From NCBI GenBank assembly GCA_050084515.1, contig CM114273.1:13702001-13766000 (forward strand): a stretch of 64,000 bases of DNA, written 5' to 3'. Below are positions 12,366 through 23,044 of this stretch, in pieces. Source of the stretch: Blasia pusilla (Eukaryota > Marchantiophyta > Marchantiopsida > Blasiales). The position numbers and the translations under genes are program-made. Positions within the stretch are counted from its first letter, which is position 1. Every line of letters begins with the position of its first letter. The notes beneath the pieces were generated by a model. That model was not told the DNA's origin. It did not search any database and saw only the letters and a list, made by a program, of their open reading frames with translations.

Positions 12366-13728
12366 GTGGTCAAGGAGTTTGAGGATGTGTTGACAAATGA
12401 GCTTCCGACTGAATTGCCGCCGCATAGAGCCGTAGATCATAAGATAGAGATCATACCCGGTTCCCAACCGCCTTCAAAAGCACCATATAGGTTGAATCAG
12501 GAGGAACTTCTTGAGTTGAAAAAGCAGTTGAGTGAGCTCTTGGAAAAGGGTTACATTAGAACTAGCAAGTCACCTTATGGAGCACCTGTTCTCTTTGTAA
12601 AGAAGAAGGATGGAAAGATGAGGTGTGTGTTGATTACCGTGCCTTTGAACAAAGTGACGGTTCGAACAATTATCCTCTTTCGAGGATAGATGATCTCTTT
12701 GATAGGTCGGCAGCGCGAGATATTTCAGTAGGATTGACTTGAAGTCGGATATTATCGATTCGGATTGCGAGGCGAGATGTGGAGAAGATGCGTCTGTGGG
12801 GCGAGATACTGGTTCCTTTGAGTTTGTAGTGATGCCTTTCGGTCTATGTAACGCGCCTCCAACGTTCACCACATTGATGAACTCCATTTTTCACAAGGAA
12901 ATGGGTGAGTATGTTATCATCTATATCGATGACATACTTATCTATTCGAAGTCACTAGAGGAGCACGTTCGACATGTGAGAGCGGTCTTGTCTAAGCTAA
13001 GGGCAAATCAGCTGTATGCGAATGTAGAGAAGAGCGAATTCGGTTTGAGAAAGATCAAATTCTTGGGGCACGTGGTCAATGCAGATGGCGTCAGTCTAGA
13101 CATGGAAAAGGTAAAGGCGATTTCCGAGTGGGAACCCCCATCCACTGTAAAGGGGATGAGGAGGTTCATAGGTGCGGTGCAATTTTATCGTACTTATGTG
13201 AAAAACTTTTCGGGAATTGTGAGACCTCTCACGGATTGGACAGCAAAGTTTGCCAACACGACTTGGACCCAGGAAGTTAATGAGGCATTCAACCGAGTGA
13301 AGCAGATTCTATCGTAGGAACCAGTGTTAAAGCTGCCGGAGTTTGACAAACCGTTCGAAGTGCATACCGATGCTAGTGATTTCGCGGTTGCAGGAATCTT
13401 GGTGCAAGAAGGGAGACCGGTGGCATATGAGAGCAAGAAGCTTAGCGATACTGAAAGGAGATGGCCTACTCACGAGAAAGAGTTGTTCGCGGTGGTACAT
13501 TGCTTGAGGAAGTGGCGGCATTATCTAGGGCTCCACAAGACTCGAGTATTCACCGATAATATATCACTCAAGTATTTTGAGACCCAGGATCGAGTGACAC
13601 CGAAACAATTGCGATGGCATGATACCTTGGCGCTGATGGATGTTGAGTTGATTCATAAGCCAGGTAAAGATAATGTGATTCCAGATGCGTTAAGTCGCAA
13701 GGAGGAACACATGCCATCGACGACACAG
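12366..13728 (+). pseudogene. Reverse transcriptase and RNase H of element 1
   Basis: The start of RT ([15 protein letters not shown]) is readable up to about 12640, then several small indels disturb 12640-12800. From 12739 one frame gives MPFGLCNAPPTF and the catalytic YIDD box (YVIIYIDDILIYSKS), then the RNase H motif EVHTDASDFAVAGIL and the end of the domain, DNVIPDALSR. The only in-frame stop after 12800 is a TAG at 13315-13317 in the RT-RNase H connection. The enzyme would copy element RNA into DNA. Confidence 0.85.
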
Positions 13729-13740
13729 GTCTTGAGAGCA

Positions 13741-15213
13741 ATGTTCCCTAAGGAAACAGATCTAGAAAGAAGGATTCGTGAAGGATATATGAAGGATGCT
13801 CAAGCAGGGGAATACCTGAGGAAGTTGAAGCAGGGTGAGAAGGTGGCCAACATAAGTTTGAGGCACGGTTTACTAAGGTTCAAACAGAGTAGGATCTATG
13901 TAGGGCAAGGTAGGATGCGAACCAAGGTGTTAGCGGAATGTCACGACAGACCCTTGGCAGGACATAAGGGAGAGAAATCTAAGCTAGCTGTTCTGTCGAA
14001 GCGGTTCTTTTGGCCCAACATGAAGGAGGATGTTGCTCAATATGTGAAGACCTGTGTGACCTGCCAAGCGAATAGAGTCTCTTATGATAAGAAATATGGC
14101 TTGCTGCATCCCTTGCCGATCCCAGACGGACCCTTGCAAAGTGTGAGTATGGATTTCATCACGAGTCTTCCGGAATCTGGGGGATACAACGCTATACTTG
14201 TGATTGTTGATCGGTTTAGCAAGTTGGCGAGATTCGTGCCGGCGGTGGATTCAACGGCTTATACGACGGCGCAAGAATCTGTTCTCGATAGCTGGTGGCG
14301 TGCTCATGGTTTGCCGAGGAGCATTGTTTCAGATCGGGATCCAAAGTTTACCGGTGCTGGAAGCACTTGTTCGAAAGGTTTAAGACCAAGCTGAGTTTCA
14401 AGACGGCTTTCCACCCACGACGGATGGACAGATGAAAAGGTAAACTCGGTCGTGAATCAAGATTAAGGAATTATGTTAGTCTTTGACCAACGCGATTGGG
14501 TCAAGTGGTGAGCATGGCGGATCTTGCTACAACTCGACCAAGCATTCGCGAATCGAGAATCTCCGTTCCTCCTGGAAAATGGACGAGAGCTAGAAGGGCC
14601 TCTTGATCTAGCCCTTTCGAAGGGTACTACATTGGCACGAACACGACAAGCGACGGCTGAAGGTTTGTTTGCAGAGATGCGAGAACGGAAAGAGCGAGCA
14701 AGGTGAAGTCTGACAAAGGCTCAAATGAGGTACGTTAAGCATGCTAACAAGAGTCGGCGCCAAGTACGATTCCAAGTTGGAGAACAAGTGTGGTTGAGTG
14801 TAAAGAATATCACTCTTCCGAAAGAGTTGTCTGCGAAGCTGTCTGCCAAGTATGTTGGACTGTATGTGATTGTGGCAAACCTGTTTGAGGATGTGTATAC
14901 GTTGAGGCTGCCAGACGAGTTCAAGATTCACCCGACCTTTCATGTGTCATTGTTGAAGAAATATCTTCAAGATAATGGACGTTCCGAGCGGAGACAGGTG
15001 GTGAGACCGCACCCGGTCATCGTAAATGAAGAGCCGGAGTTTGAGGTGGAGACCATCTTACGTTCGAGACGTCGGGCCAACAAGTATGAATACTTGGTAA
15101 AATGGAAGGGCTACCATGTGAAGGAGGCGACTTGGATTGCGGAGGCGGATTTGGAACACGCGCAAGAGTTGTTGCGTGACTTCAAGCGAACACAAGTGAA
15201 GCACATACGTTAG
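13741..15213 (+). pseudogene. Integrase and chromodomain of element 1
   Basis: The integrase zinc-binding region (GHKGEKSK ... CVTCQANR) and the start of the catalytic core (SMDFITSLP, IVSDRDPKFTG) are readable up to about 14394. Between 14394 and 14725 the frame is lost. From 14725, in the same frame as before, the C-terminal integrase part (HPTFHVSLLKKYL) and a chromodomain (YEYLVKWKGYHVKEATWIAEADL) follow, ending in TAG at 15213. Chromodomains of this class bind modified histones and steer integration into heterochromatin. The third catalytic residue of the integrase core lies in the disturbed part. Confidence 0.85.
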
Positions 15214-15594
15214 TACGCGGAGAAGCTAGAGACATGACTTGTGACCAGTGGAATCTTGGGCCGAAGGCCGTTGTAACTAGAATATGCTAGTGTTGCAATA
15301 AAGGAGTGTATGGATTTGGAGATTCGATACCAATGTTGATTGCAATTTGTATGTGGTAGTGCATGGCTATGAGTCGTTCATCATAGGCTTAGAATGTACG
15401 ACAAGAGGACAGACAAGGAGTATTTGAGGTGAGAGCTCGTATGTGGATAAGCATCTAGAACATGACCTTGTGTTGGATTACACTCGGGCTCGCCCTAGCG
15501 TCGGCGGGGCAGATGAAGTCTGTCTTGGGGCTTGGGGTGATCTTACTTGTGGCCACATAAGTAAACTTAGTGACGCGCCTAAGTCGAATACGAG
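15214..15594 (+). other. Tail of element 1, no 3' LTR found
   Basis: After the chromodomain stop there is about 380 bp of sequence with neither a recognisable polypurine tract followed by TGTCGCG nor similarity to the 5' LTR. It ends where the repeated 19-mer beside the PP2A duplicate begins. Confidence 0.5.
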
Positions 15595-15672
15595 AGCGAC
15601 CCAAAAGTAGTACGATTTGTGGTCCCGCAGATTTTTTGAGCGACCCAAAAGTAGTACTACTTTTGGGTCGCT
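15595..15672. repeat. Fold-back junction: repeated 19-mer and 34-bp perfect palindrome
   Basis: The 19-mer AGCGACCCAAAAGTAGTAC occurs at 15595-15613 (+), 15639-15657 (+), 15654-15672 (-) and 16174-16192 (-). The two middle copies overlap head to head and form a perfect 34-bp palindrome at 15639-15672. The 44-bp arm 15595-15638 is an inverted, about 89% identical copy of 16149-16192, including the splice acceptor and the first 8 nt of the PP2A exon. Confidence 0.8.
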
Positions 15673-16192
15673 TTAATTTGTTGCTTTGCGCCTTGGAAAG
15701 TATAAAAGCGAGTACCTGGCACCAATTGTATCCCTCCATGACCAGATGATGGGCACGGGCAACCAAATTGAGTCCATTGGTGTGATTGAATTGCTCTGCT
15801 ATGTCCTGGCCAAAGGTATATCGTGCACCTCGTGGAGATATACCCCATCCACAACGGTCATCTGGGTCTGACCACAACAAATCACATATTGGTCCCTCGT
15901 GAGGTACCTGCAGAGACAAAATCAATTAGTCAGGTCAAATCTCAAGGTATTGAAGCTATATGGTGACAATTGCGATCATTGCACACTCCATAGATTTACA
16001 CTTCAGCAACAATGGTAACATTCCATGTGCAAGAAAGGCCATCAATGTCCACATCAAACTCTTCTCCCAAGTACTTACTTCTTGAATGCGATCCAACGCT
16101 CGAATATGGTCTAGAGTGTCCAGAGAGGGTGATAGCCCACCATGCAAGCAAAAAATCTGCCAATCCAAAAATCGTACTACTTTTGGGTCGCT
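15669..16192 (-). pseudogene. Inverted partial duplicate of the PP2A catalytic subunit gene
   Basis: Two PP2A exons with their introns lie on the minus strand. They are 16156-16079 (26 codons, [11 protein letters not shown]...RIQE) and 15907-15716 (64 codons, VPHEG...NWCQ), separated by an intron with GT-AG ends. Positions 16113-15669 align without gaps to 1-445 of the window, with few substitutions (M to I, G to R and Q to H in the protein). Because introns are included, this is a DNA-level duplication and not a retrocopy. It stops inside the second intron, lacks the last exon, and is flanked by the repeated 19-mer. I therefore call it a gene fragment. An upstream exon could lie further right, but I could not find one. 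Confidence 0.85.
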
Positions 16193-17977
16193 TATGGCAA
16201 TGTGGCAACCAAATTGAAAGGCAGATAAATCGCAAGCATGAAACTTAGAGGTTAGCACCTACACATTCTATTAAATGGATGTTGGGGAAAAGAGCAAGCC
16301 AACTCTACCTGACTACTCAATGGGATAATTGAGTCAACACACAGGCAGTTTGAATATGTCAACTTTTTAGAGCTCTCTACTCCCTAGGATATTTGTTGAG
16401 AAGGGAATTACACCTACTTATTGTTCTTTGTTAATTGTATGTCCTAGATAAATTCACTTCTGGTTTCACATTACTCTACGAAATGTGAAAGAGCTCCCTT
16501 ATCATCCTCAACATCTATTCTCTTTATGCGGCCACCTTCCTCCATTTTTTCTTAGACAAGAGTGGTTTGCATCACACCTCCCATAGGTTCAATTTTTGGG
16601 TTACGACTACTGGGCCTGAGTCTATTTATCTCGCCATCCCCGATGTTGGTGGTCTATGAGCAGCCAACTTTCTACTTCCCATGTACATGTGTGTGATTTG
16701 AGCTTCTTGTTGAGCACTCACCATGATTTTATTGCTCAAATTTCCCAACATACCATCATAAAGATAAAGATTGCAAGGCACCAACGCTAGACACTAACTC
16801 ATTTATAAAAAAATCCCAATCTTCTCAAATGCTACTGAAATCCTTGGAAATCCTATCTTGGATATGCAACGGCAAATTGAGAGCAGGGTACATGTTTTTC
16901 TCTTTGAGATGACAGGTAGTTCTGGCTCAGACACAAAGCCTTGCTTGAAGAATGATTCTCAAGCTACATGATACTGGACCCAAACTATCCATCATATCAA
17001 CTTTTGAACCAATTCTTGAAGCATGAACGCATCCATACATCACAAGGATGCACCAATTACACAATGAGGCAATTCTTAAACTACGGATGCATTCAATCGC
17101 TCGGGAATTATGAATTATTGCAAGGAACGCTGCTCGTCAATCGATAGTGGACGCTTAAGAAACTACAACTGCGATGGCACCCTGACTAGCTAGATTGCAA
17201 GGTATGACGGGTAGGAAGATGCATACACACAATACCTATATATTGTTGGTGCAATGGAGGGAAAAAAATTCATGAAGTCTGTTGTTACCTAGGTGCAGGT
17301 CTGGCGTTGTAGTAGCATACATGCCCGCATCACTTTACTTAACCCTTCTTAATAGAGATAGAAAAATTAACAAGCCCATGCAAGGTTGCACAAAGTGACT
17401 AAACCTCAATAATGTGCTAGCTACAATAATATTATAGGCTGATGGAATTGGTACCAAGCACCGTTGGATGTACACACCCTCAAGGGGGGAGTAACGTAAT
17501 TTCCACTACGCAGACCTGCTGCATGTTCTGAAAATATCTCGAGATTGCAAATTGATGATGTTGCCAACATAAACGAGTAGGAATGGGTTGCAACAGAGAA
17601 GGAGCAGGTACCGTATAGGAAACAAAGGCCAAAAGAACCAATTCTCCCACATTTACTCACCAATAACCTCAAAGGTTTGCCAACGGTAATAACAGCGAGG
17701 TTGCAAGCCACGGACTACTCGAATTTAATTTTTCCACCAGTGATTGGATTGATGCAACTACTTACAGAAGCAAAAGGTATGCGATTCAATCAAAAATTAC
17801 GCTTCCAAAAGAAAATTGATTACCTCCATTGACACACAGAAGTGGCTTTTGATCCCCAATAGTGAATTCTAAAAAAGAAGACATATAACGAAACTATCAC
17901 CGTTGGACATAATGCAAACTCCACCGAATTATCGATTGGTGAAAATGATCCATCCAATTGCGCACCTATTGCACGTA
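16193..17977. other. Non-coding AT-rich stretch
   Basis: Nothing recognisable is present. Frames are short and show no protein similarity; the stretch lies between the PP2A duplicate and an LTR. Confidence 0.5.
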
Positions 17978-18821
17978 TGTGATGCACCTACTTCTCTTTA
18001 ACGTCAATCTTTAGTGTTGCGGAAACGTACGTTCAGTAGGACATCCTCTCATTGTTGATCTACAACCAAACACACTCACGTTAGTGTGGTCTAGGTCAAT
18101 CAGACTTCCCACCCACCGAGTTCTCAACTCGGCACTGCATCAAGCTCAATATTCATTATTCCTAGCCACCCAACATGGGAAAGCCTTCCAAGACTTGGGA
18201 TACGCTTTTTGGTTAGTCAAAGCACCTAAAACGTCGTGCGCATGTCTAGCGGTCCCAACTGTCCAATGGATCTCACATGAGCCCCCAAACCGAGATCCAA
18301 CTAAATGAGTCGCGGGTTGGAATCCAATAAGGATCAATGTATTGGACTTTGTTCAAATTTTGAATCCCAACACCAAAACTCTCGATCAATTCCGTGCCCT
18401 TGGATCCCCCGTGGCACCCCAAAGTGGAGTTCGAGTCCCAAGCTCTCTTGGAGACCTTCTCCCTCACTAGTACTTCTGGGGTTCTCCGCCCTCCCCCTTA
18501 TCTTTGGGTTACAAACTTTCTTGCCACTATTTTGCCCCTCAACCCAACTCCCCGTACATTCATTTTTAGAAAGTTTCTCAGCCTCTACTTTTGCGTTTCT
18601 AAGATCATTGGTACGTTGGAACCGACTTTGCATAAGCTTGCCAACGCCACCTTACTCGTCCCAAACGCATCTTGGGACTAAAAGTTATGGTCCAAAATAT
18701 AGTCAAAACTCCAAATGCTAATCACATTCCAAATTAGGTTCTCACCTCTTTGGCAACCACTCTTTCTAGACTCGACTCGACTCCAGATGCCCTGCCCTCC
18801 CTTTGCTCATTGGTTGCTACA
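17978..18821 (-). repeat. Solo LTR related to element 1
   Basis: Read on the minus strand, it starts TGTAGCAACC and ends GCATCACA. It aligns along its length with the LTR at 9558-10556, for example in CCATAACTTTTAG, CAAGATGCGTTTGG, GAGTTGAG.ACTCGGTGGG and CGCAACACTAAAGATTGACG. It is shorter (844 versus 999 bp) and clearly diverged. No primer-binding site or internal region follows it, so it looks like a solo LTR. I see no convincing target-site duplication. Confidence 0.75.
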
Positions 18822-21800
18822 AAAATTAAATGCGGAATTTACGTACTTGGAGTAGGGGCTGTAATAATCTATGCATACGAAGGTCAAGGAGAGTTGAGGT
18901 AAGTTTGGTAGATAGTTTGAATTGAAACCATTTCAAAGACCTCGTGGAGAGTGGAAAAATAGCTAAGTGCACGGGAATGATTTCCATAATTTATTACTAA
19001 AATCATTCCGCAAATTTGAAAACACCAACACTTCCAAAATTATGACCATCTCAACAAGAATAAAAGTTATCGATTATGGAAATATCCTCCTCGGTGGGGA
19101 GCTTGGATTTATCAGACCTCCCATAGATGAACTCAAGAATGAAAGTTCCAGTATTGTGTCCATTTGCATAGGCGTCCACGATATTTAGACACCACACCCA
19201 TTAGATAGAAAAGATGAATCTCGATAAATATGCAATAGTATAATGCCCGTGCTATGCAGAGGTGAAAGGGCACATTTGTTAAACGTGTACATCTGTTATG
19301 TTAAATCATCGGTTAAAAACTACACGTGTCAACGTAAGAGGAAGGGATTCTCAAACCCCATTCTCTTTTAATAATATAGATGATAAAACCCATCATGAAA
19401 AAAGGGACTCAAAGAATTTAGTATCCAAAGGCCACAACCAGAGGAGAAGGGGCTATAATAGGTCCTCACATTTAAGATACATAATAGATATATGTCGCAG
19501 AAAATACTACTAAACGCCAAAATCATGTGATCACTATTGACAAAATTGAAACTTTTGGCAATAAAGCACTTTTCCACGCGCCACTCACCACTCAAATCAC
19601 TTTCAGCTATAAATCTCAACTCTGAGATAAAAAATTCAGGCCTCAGTTCTCCTTAACAAGAAGACCACTCAGTCTTATCATCAAAGCTCAAGACCCAAGA
19701 CTTAAGAATCCTATCACCACGGCTATTGAACGGCGTATCAAATCCGTATGGCAGTCTACAAGCTTCAAACACTTATTTCTCTCTCTCTTCGTCCAATCCC
19801 AACAGCAATTACTCTGAAAACTAAGTGAGGCACTGATCTTATTTTCTCAGGTCTCTAGATTCTCCAAGATGTGAGCAATTTCTCTATTTCAATCTCCTCC
19901 TTGATCTCTCTTGACTGCATACAACTTCAATCAACAATCAATTGTTCTGCTGCACCCCCGAGCACTTAATCTCACTTTCTAAGAGTTGTAGAATTTATCT
20001 TGATATGATTAAAATTGTTACAGAACGCTCACCTTCTCAGATTTCCAATGTCGTCTCAATCTCCTTGCACTCACAAATAGAACTCTCACTTAGCTCTAAA
20101 ACGTTGGTAAAACGTCATCTCCAACTTTCTACAGTAGAATTTTGAGCCCCCTTCACTTGACAGCTTCTTCTATGCTCTATGTTTCTGATTGCACTCTGAA
20201 ATCTGAAGTCGTGAAACGGACTCCTTGGATTTTCAACGCATTCTTGATACCACCAACTCCTTCCTATTTGCTCCTCCAAAACATGTTTTACTCTCCCCCA
20301 ACTTATCCTTCCAAATCACCTCTAAGGGGCTTTTTCCATTTGGCTCTCTTTGAATGGTAGAGACTTTTTCCTTGTTCCTTGGTCAATCTTACTACCGGGT
20401 CAATTTAACTCAAGTCATTTTCTCCTCTTACCTCAAGATTTTCTCTTGATCAAGTATTTACCAAAATTATTTGGCCGTCGACAAAATGAGATAGCAGTCA
20501 GCCAAATTTCAAAATTTTGGCTCTTCAATGTATTGAAAGGCACTTTTAGAGGCTCGTGATCCAGACTTTGACAACAATGATTGAGAAAGCTCAAGATTAC
20601 CTCAACGCTTATATCTCGTGCTATACCTTCAGCACAAGACTTGAAGTTGTCCCGGTAATTGAGATCCACTGAAACTATAACTACTGCTACAACACCTTGA
20701 CCATGGACTTAAGTGGCCTAAAGAAGTTGTAATTAAGAGTTGGAACTTTCTAGGAAGAACTGCCCAAATGCTCTCATGATATGCTATAGACTACTACCGG
20801 ATTCCTCCTTACTCTTTGAGAGAAACTTTAATTCCGTTCAAACCACGATTTATATTATTATGGGAGAGTGCCTTCATGCTTTGCAATCACCTGTACGTTT
20901 GACATGTGACAATTGGGCGGCAAGAAAATAGATCACATGCTACATGCAGCAAGAAAAGAAATCTCATCTCTTCCCTTCACGGCTACACACGAACTCTCCA
21001 AACACTTTTTTATTTCCATAATTAGGGCACCTTACTAGTAAATTTCTACTACACACGTGCATCGCGGCCTGCTAGTCACCCTCTTCTGGTAGTGAAAATG
21101 TCTCTCTTTTCCTTCTATTGGCCTTCTCGGCTCTAGACGACTACTTTGCCTTCGTCATGTTGAACTGTCAACAACTTCGTTCGACTACTTCACCCGATCG
21201 ATTCGGTCAAGCTTCGCCCGATCCGACTGATATCTCCTCGTCCTCTTTAGACCTCCGATTCGCTAGTTCGACCAAAATCACTTTCTGTAGGCTCACTTTC
21301 ACTACTCGCAGACCCTCCGCTGGACTCCGAAGCCTTCCTCCGACGGTTTTTAGCGATCATTTTGGCTCATTTAGATGGAGTTGGAGTTTTGACCTCTTGT
21401 TTGATTTGTACTTGGTCACCGAATTTGGCCTCAGTCTCAAGTGCCGTCAGATCGATACATTCCAGTCATTGACAAACAATCAATGTGAGGCACGAATGGC
21501 TCGAAGATCTTAATGATCTCTTTCCGAAATGATGACGCCAATGCATTTTGTTGCCCGCTCAACATCTCAAGAGAGCGGATGCGATGCAAAACAAAATTCA
21601 ACGTGACAGAAGCCGCTGTACGGGTTAAGACAAACGAGGACAAGCTAATGGGAAACAGTTTATGATAGGAAACCTTAAACCAATCTAGCACACACACCTC
21701 ACTTCTCCTGTTACTGGTGGAACTGGTCTTGGGTTGAGGGTACAGAAACTGATACAAAATGCGACTTATGCACAGGATCTTTCCGAAACAAGGAGGTACC

Positions 21801-21955
21801 AAGAATGAAAGTCACCAAGCCTTTGAAAACTGTAGAAAAATGTACAATTCGATGGAATAAAAAACTTGCGTCCAAAAAAAGTAGACCTGGATATATAGGA
21901 AATGCAGGACAGAGATTCAACAAGACTCTTGATGAACCTCACTGAAAATGGTAAG
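18822..21955. other. Non-coding stretch with a hairpin
   Basis: No gene is supported. A hairpin with 10-bp arms (GGAATGATTT, 18974-18983; complement 19000-19009) is present. A TATAAAT near 19612, followed by CT-rich sequence, resembles a promoter or LTR leader, but nothing else supports a transcription unit. A frame at 21118-21513 has biased composition and no recognisable domain. Confidence 0.4.
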
Positions 21956-22412
21956 GCTTTAAGCATTGACTTGCACTTGATTACGGTGAGCATGACCACA
22001 CTTTGCTATAAGTCCAACATGTCCTCTCATCATATCACACTCAACCTACAACAATCTAGTTAGTGATTGATTGCAGTGTTTGGTTCGCTGGCTAGCTCAT
22101 GATCTTCCATGAAGTTCATTCGCCTGCTTTACCGAGGCAACGCCGCAACACATTCACAAAAACTGTCGGATTTTTTTTCAAATTGAGGCGGGGGCGAGAG
22201 CTACGGGAAGAAATGACGGATGCTTACACCTCGATATGAGTCAATAACAGATGCACCTGCCTGATTTCACGAGATTTTGGAGCCTTTCCCGATCATTGCG
22301 ATTCTGAAATTCCCGCTCGTCCTACGCGCAAGCAACGATGTTTCATTCCCTGTAGTCATTCACACATATAGCTTTAAGCATTGACTTGCACTTGATTACG
22401 ATGGGCATGACC
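21956..22412. repeat. Direct repeat pair of about 42 bp, 415 bp apart
   Basis: GCTTTAAGCATTGACTTGCA and the following TTGATTACG.TG.GCATGACC occur at 21956-21997 and 22371-22412 with two mismatches. The sequence between them is not coding. Confidence 0.75.
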
Positions 22413-23006
22413 GAAAACGACTTTTGATCATAGTTGACGCTCGACTTCATCAACTCCGGACATTGAAATGAGAGAATGGCACTAACTAAAGAGACAAACT
22501 AATTGGTGGCGCCGATTCTGAGGTAATGTAACGTAGCCATAAGTTGATGAGTTGATCTTGAAATTGCTATTTTAAATTGTGCTAAAATTCTTGGGGTGTT
22601 GGATCTTCATGAGAATAAGCAAGAATTTCCACCGAAGAAACGAAAGAAAGAAATTGGCGGATGGCGTTCAGGAGACTGGCAGGCCGTGCATGAAAATTCA
22701 GGAGCGGATGGACTGGATGGATTGGCGTTCATAAGACAGGCAGACCTCCCAAGTTCAAGAAACTTTTTATCGCCCTCCCAGCGTCCATGGACGAAAGCAT
22801 TCAACGGACGGAGCTGCAACCAAAAGGCCCGATTAATTCGAATTTACACCGGCCCCAACATGTTAGGACGCTGATCTTTTCTTGCCCCCCAAATAAACCA
22901 AGGACCCCGTGCGAATATCATTGACGACAACCATTTCAAAAGATTACAGATCGTCTGATGCAACTCTTCTATAAGAATGGGCAGCGTCGATGCCTTACCT
23001 TAGGCG
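22413..23006. other. Intergenic, nothing supported
   Basis: No gene, RNA or recognisable element. A 92-codon frame at 22596-22874 shows no known domain and no codon pattern that convinces me. Confidence 0.4.
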
Positions 23007-23044
23007 TCCCACCGTCCCATGGTGGGAAGCTCGGAGCTTCCCAC
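23007..23044. repeat. Two overlapping hairpins
   Basis: TCCCACC (23007-23013) pairs with GGTGGGA (23021-23027). GTGGGAAGCT (23022-23031) pairs with AGCTTCCCAC (23035-23044) across a 3-nt loop. The two structures exclude each other. Confidence 0.6.

Larger units (their letters stand above)
9558..15594 (+). mobile_element. Ty3/gypsy chromovirus (element 1), decayed, 3' end missing
   Basis: The element has a 5' LTR, a tRNA-Met-type primer-binding site, gag with a zinc knuckle, an aspartic protease, reverse transcriptase, RNase H, integrase and a C-terminal chromodomain, in the Ty3/gypsy order. The chromodomain places it among chromoviruses. Coding is broken by a frameshift in gag, a stop after the protease, several indels in RT, a TAG at 13315-13317 and a rearranged part between about 14394 and 14725. 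I find no second copy of the LTR downstream; retroelement-like sequence stops near the inverted PP2A duplicate at 15595. It is therefore truncated or interrupted and not autonomous. Confidence 0.9.

Noticed and set aside
19590-19900. TATAAAT followed by a CT-rich leader, resembling a pararetrovirus or LTR promoter
   Set aside because: No coat, protease or reverse transcriptase sequence follows, so the promoter resemblance alone is not enough.
21118-21513. 131-codon frame rich in Ser and Arg
   Set aside because: No domain, and the reverse strand looks equally protein-like; composition bias is the likely cause.
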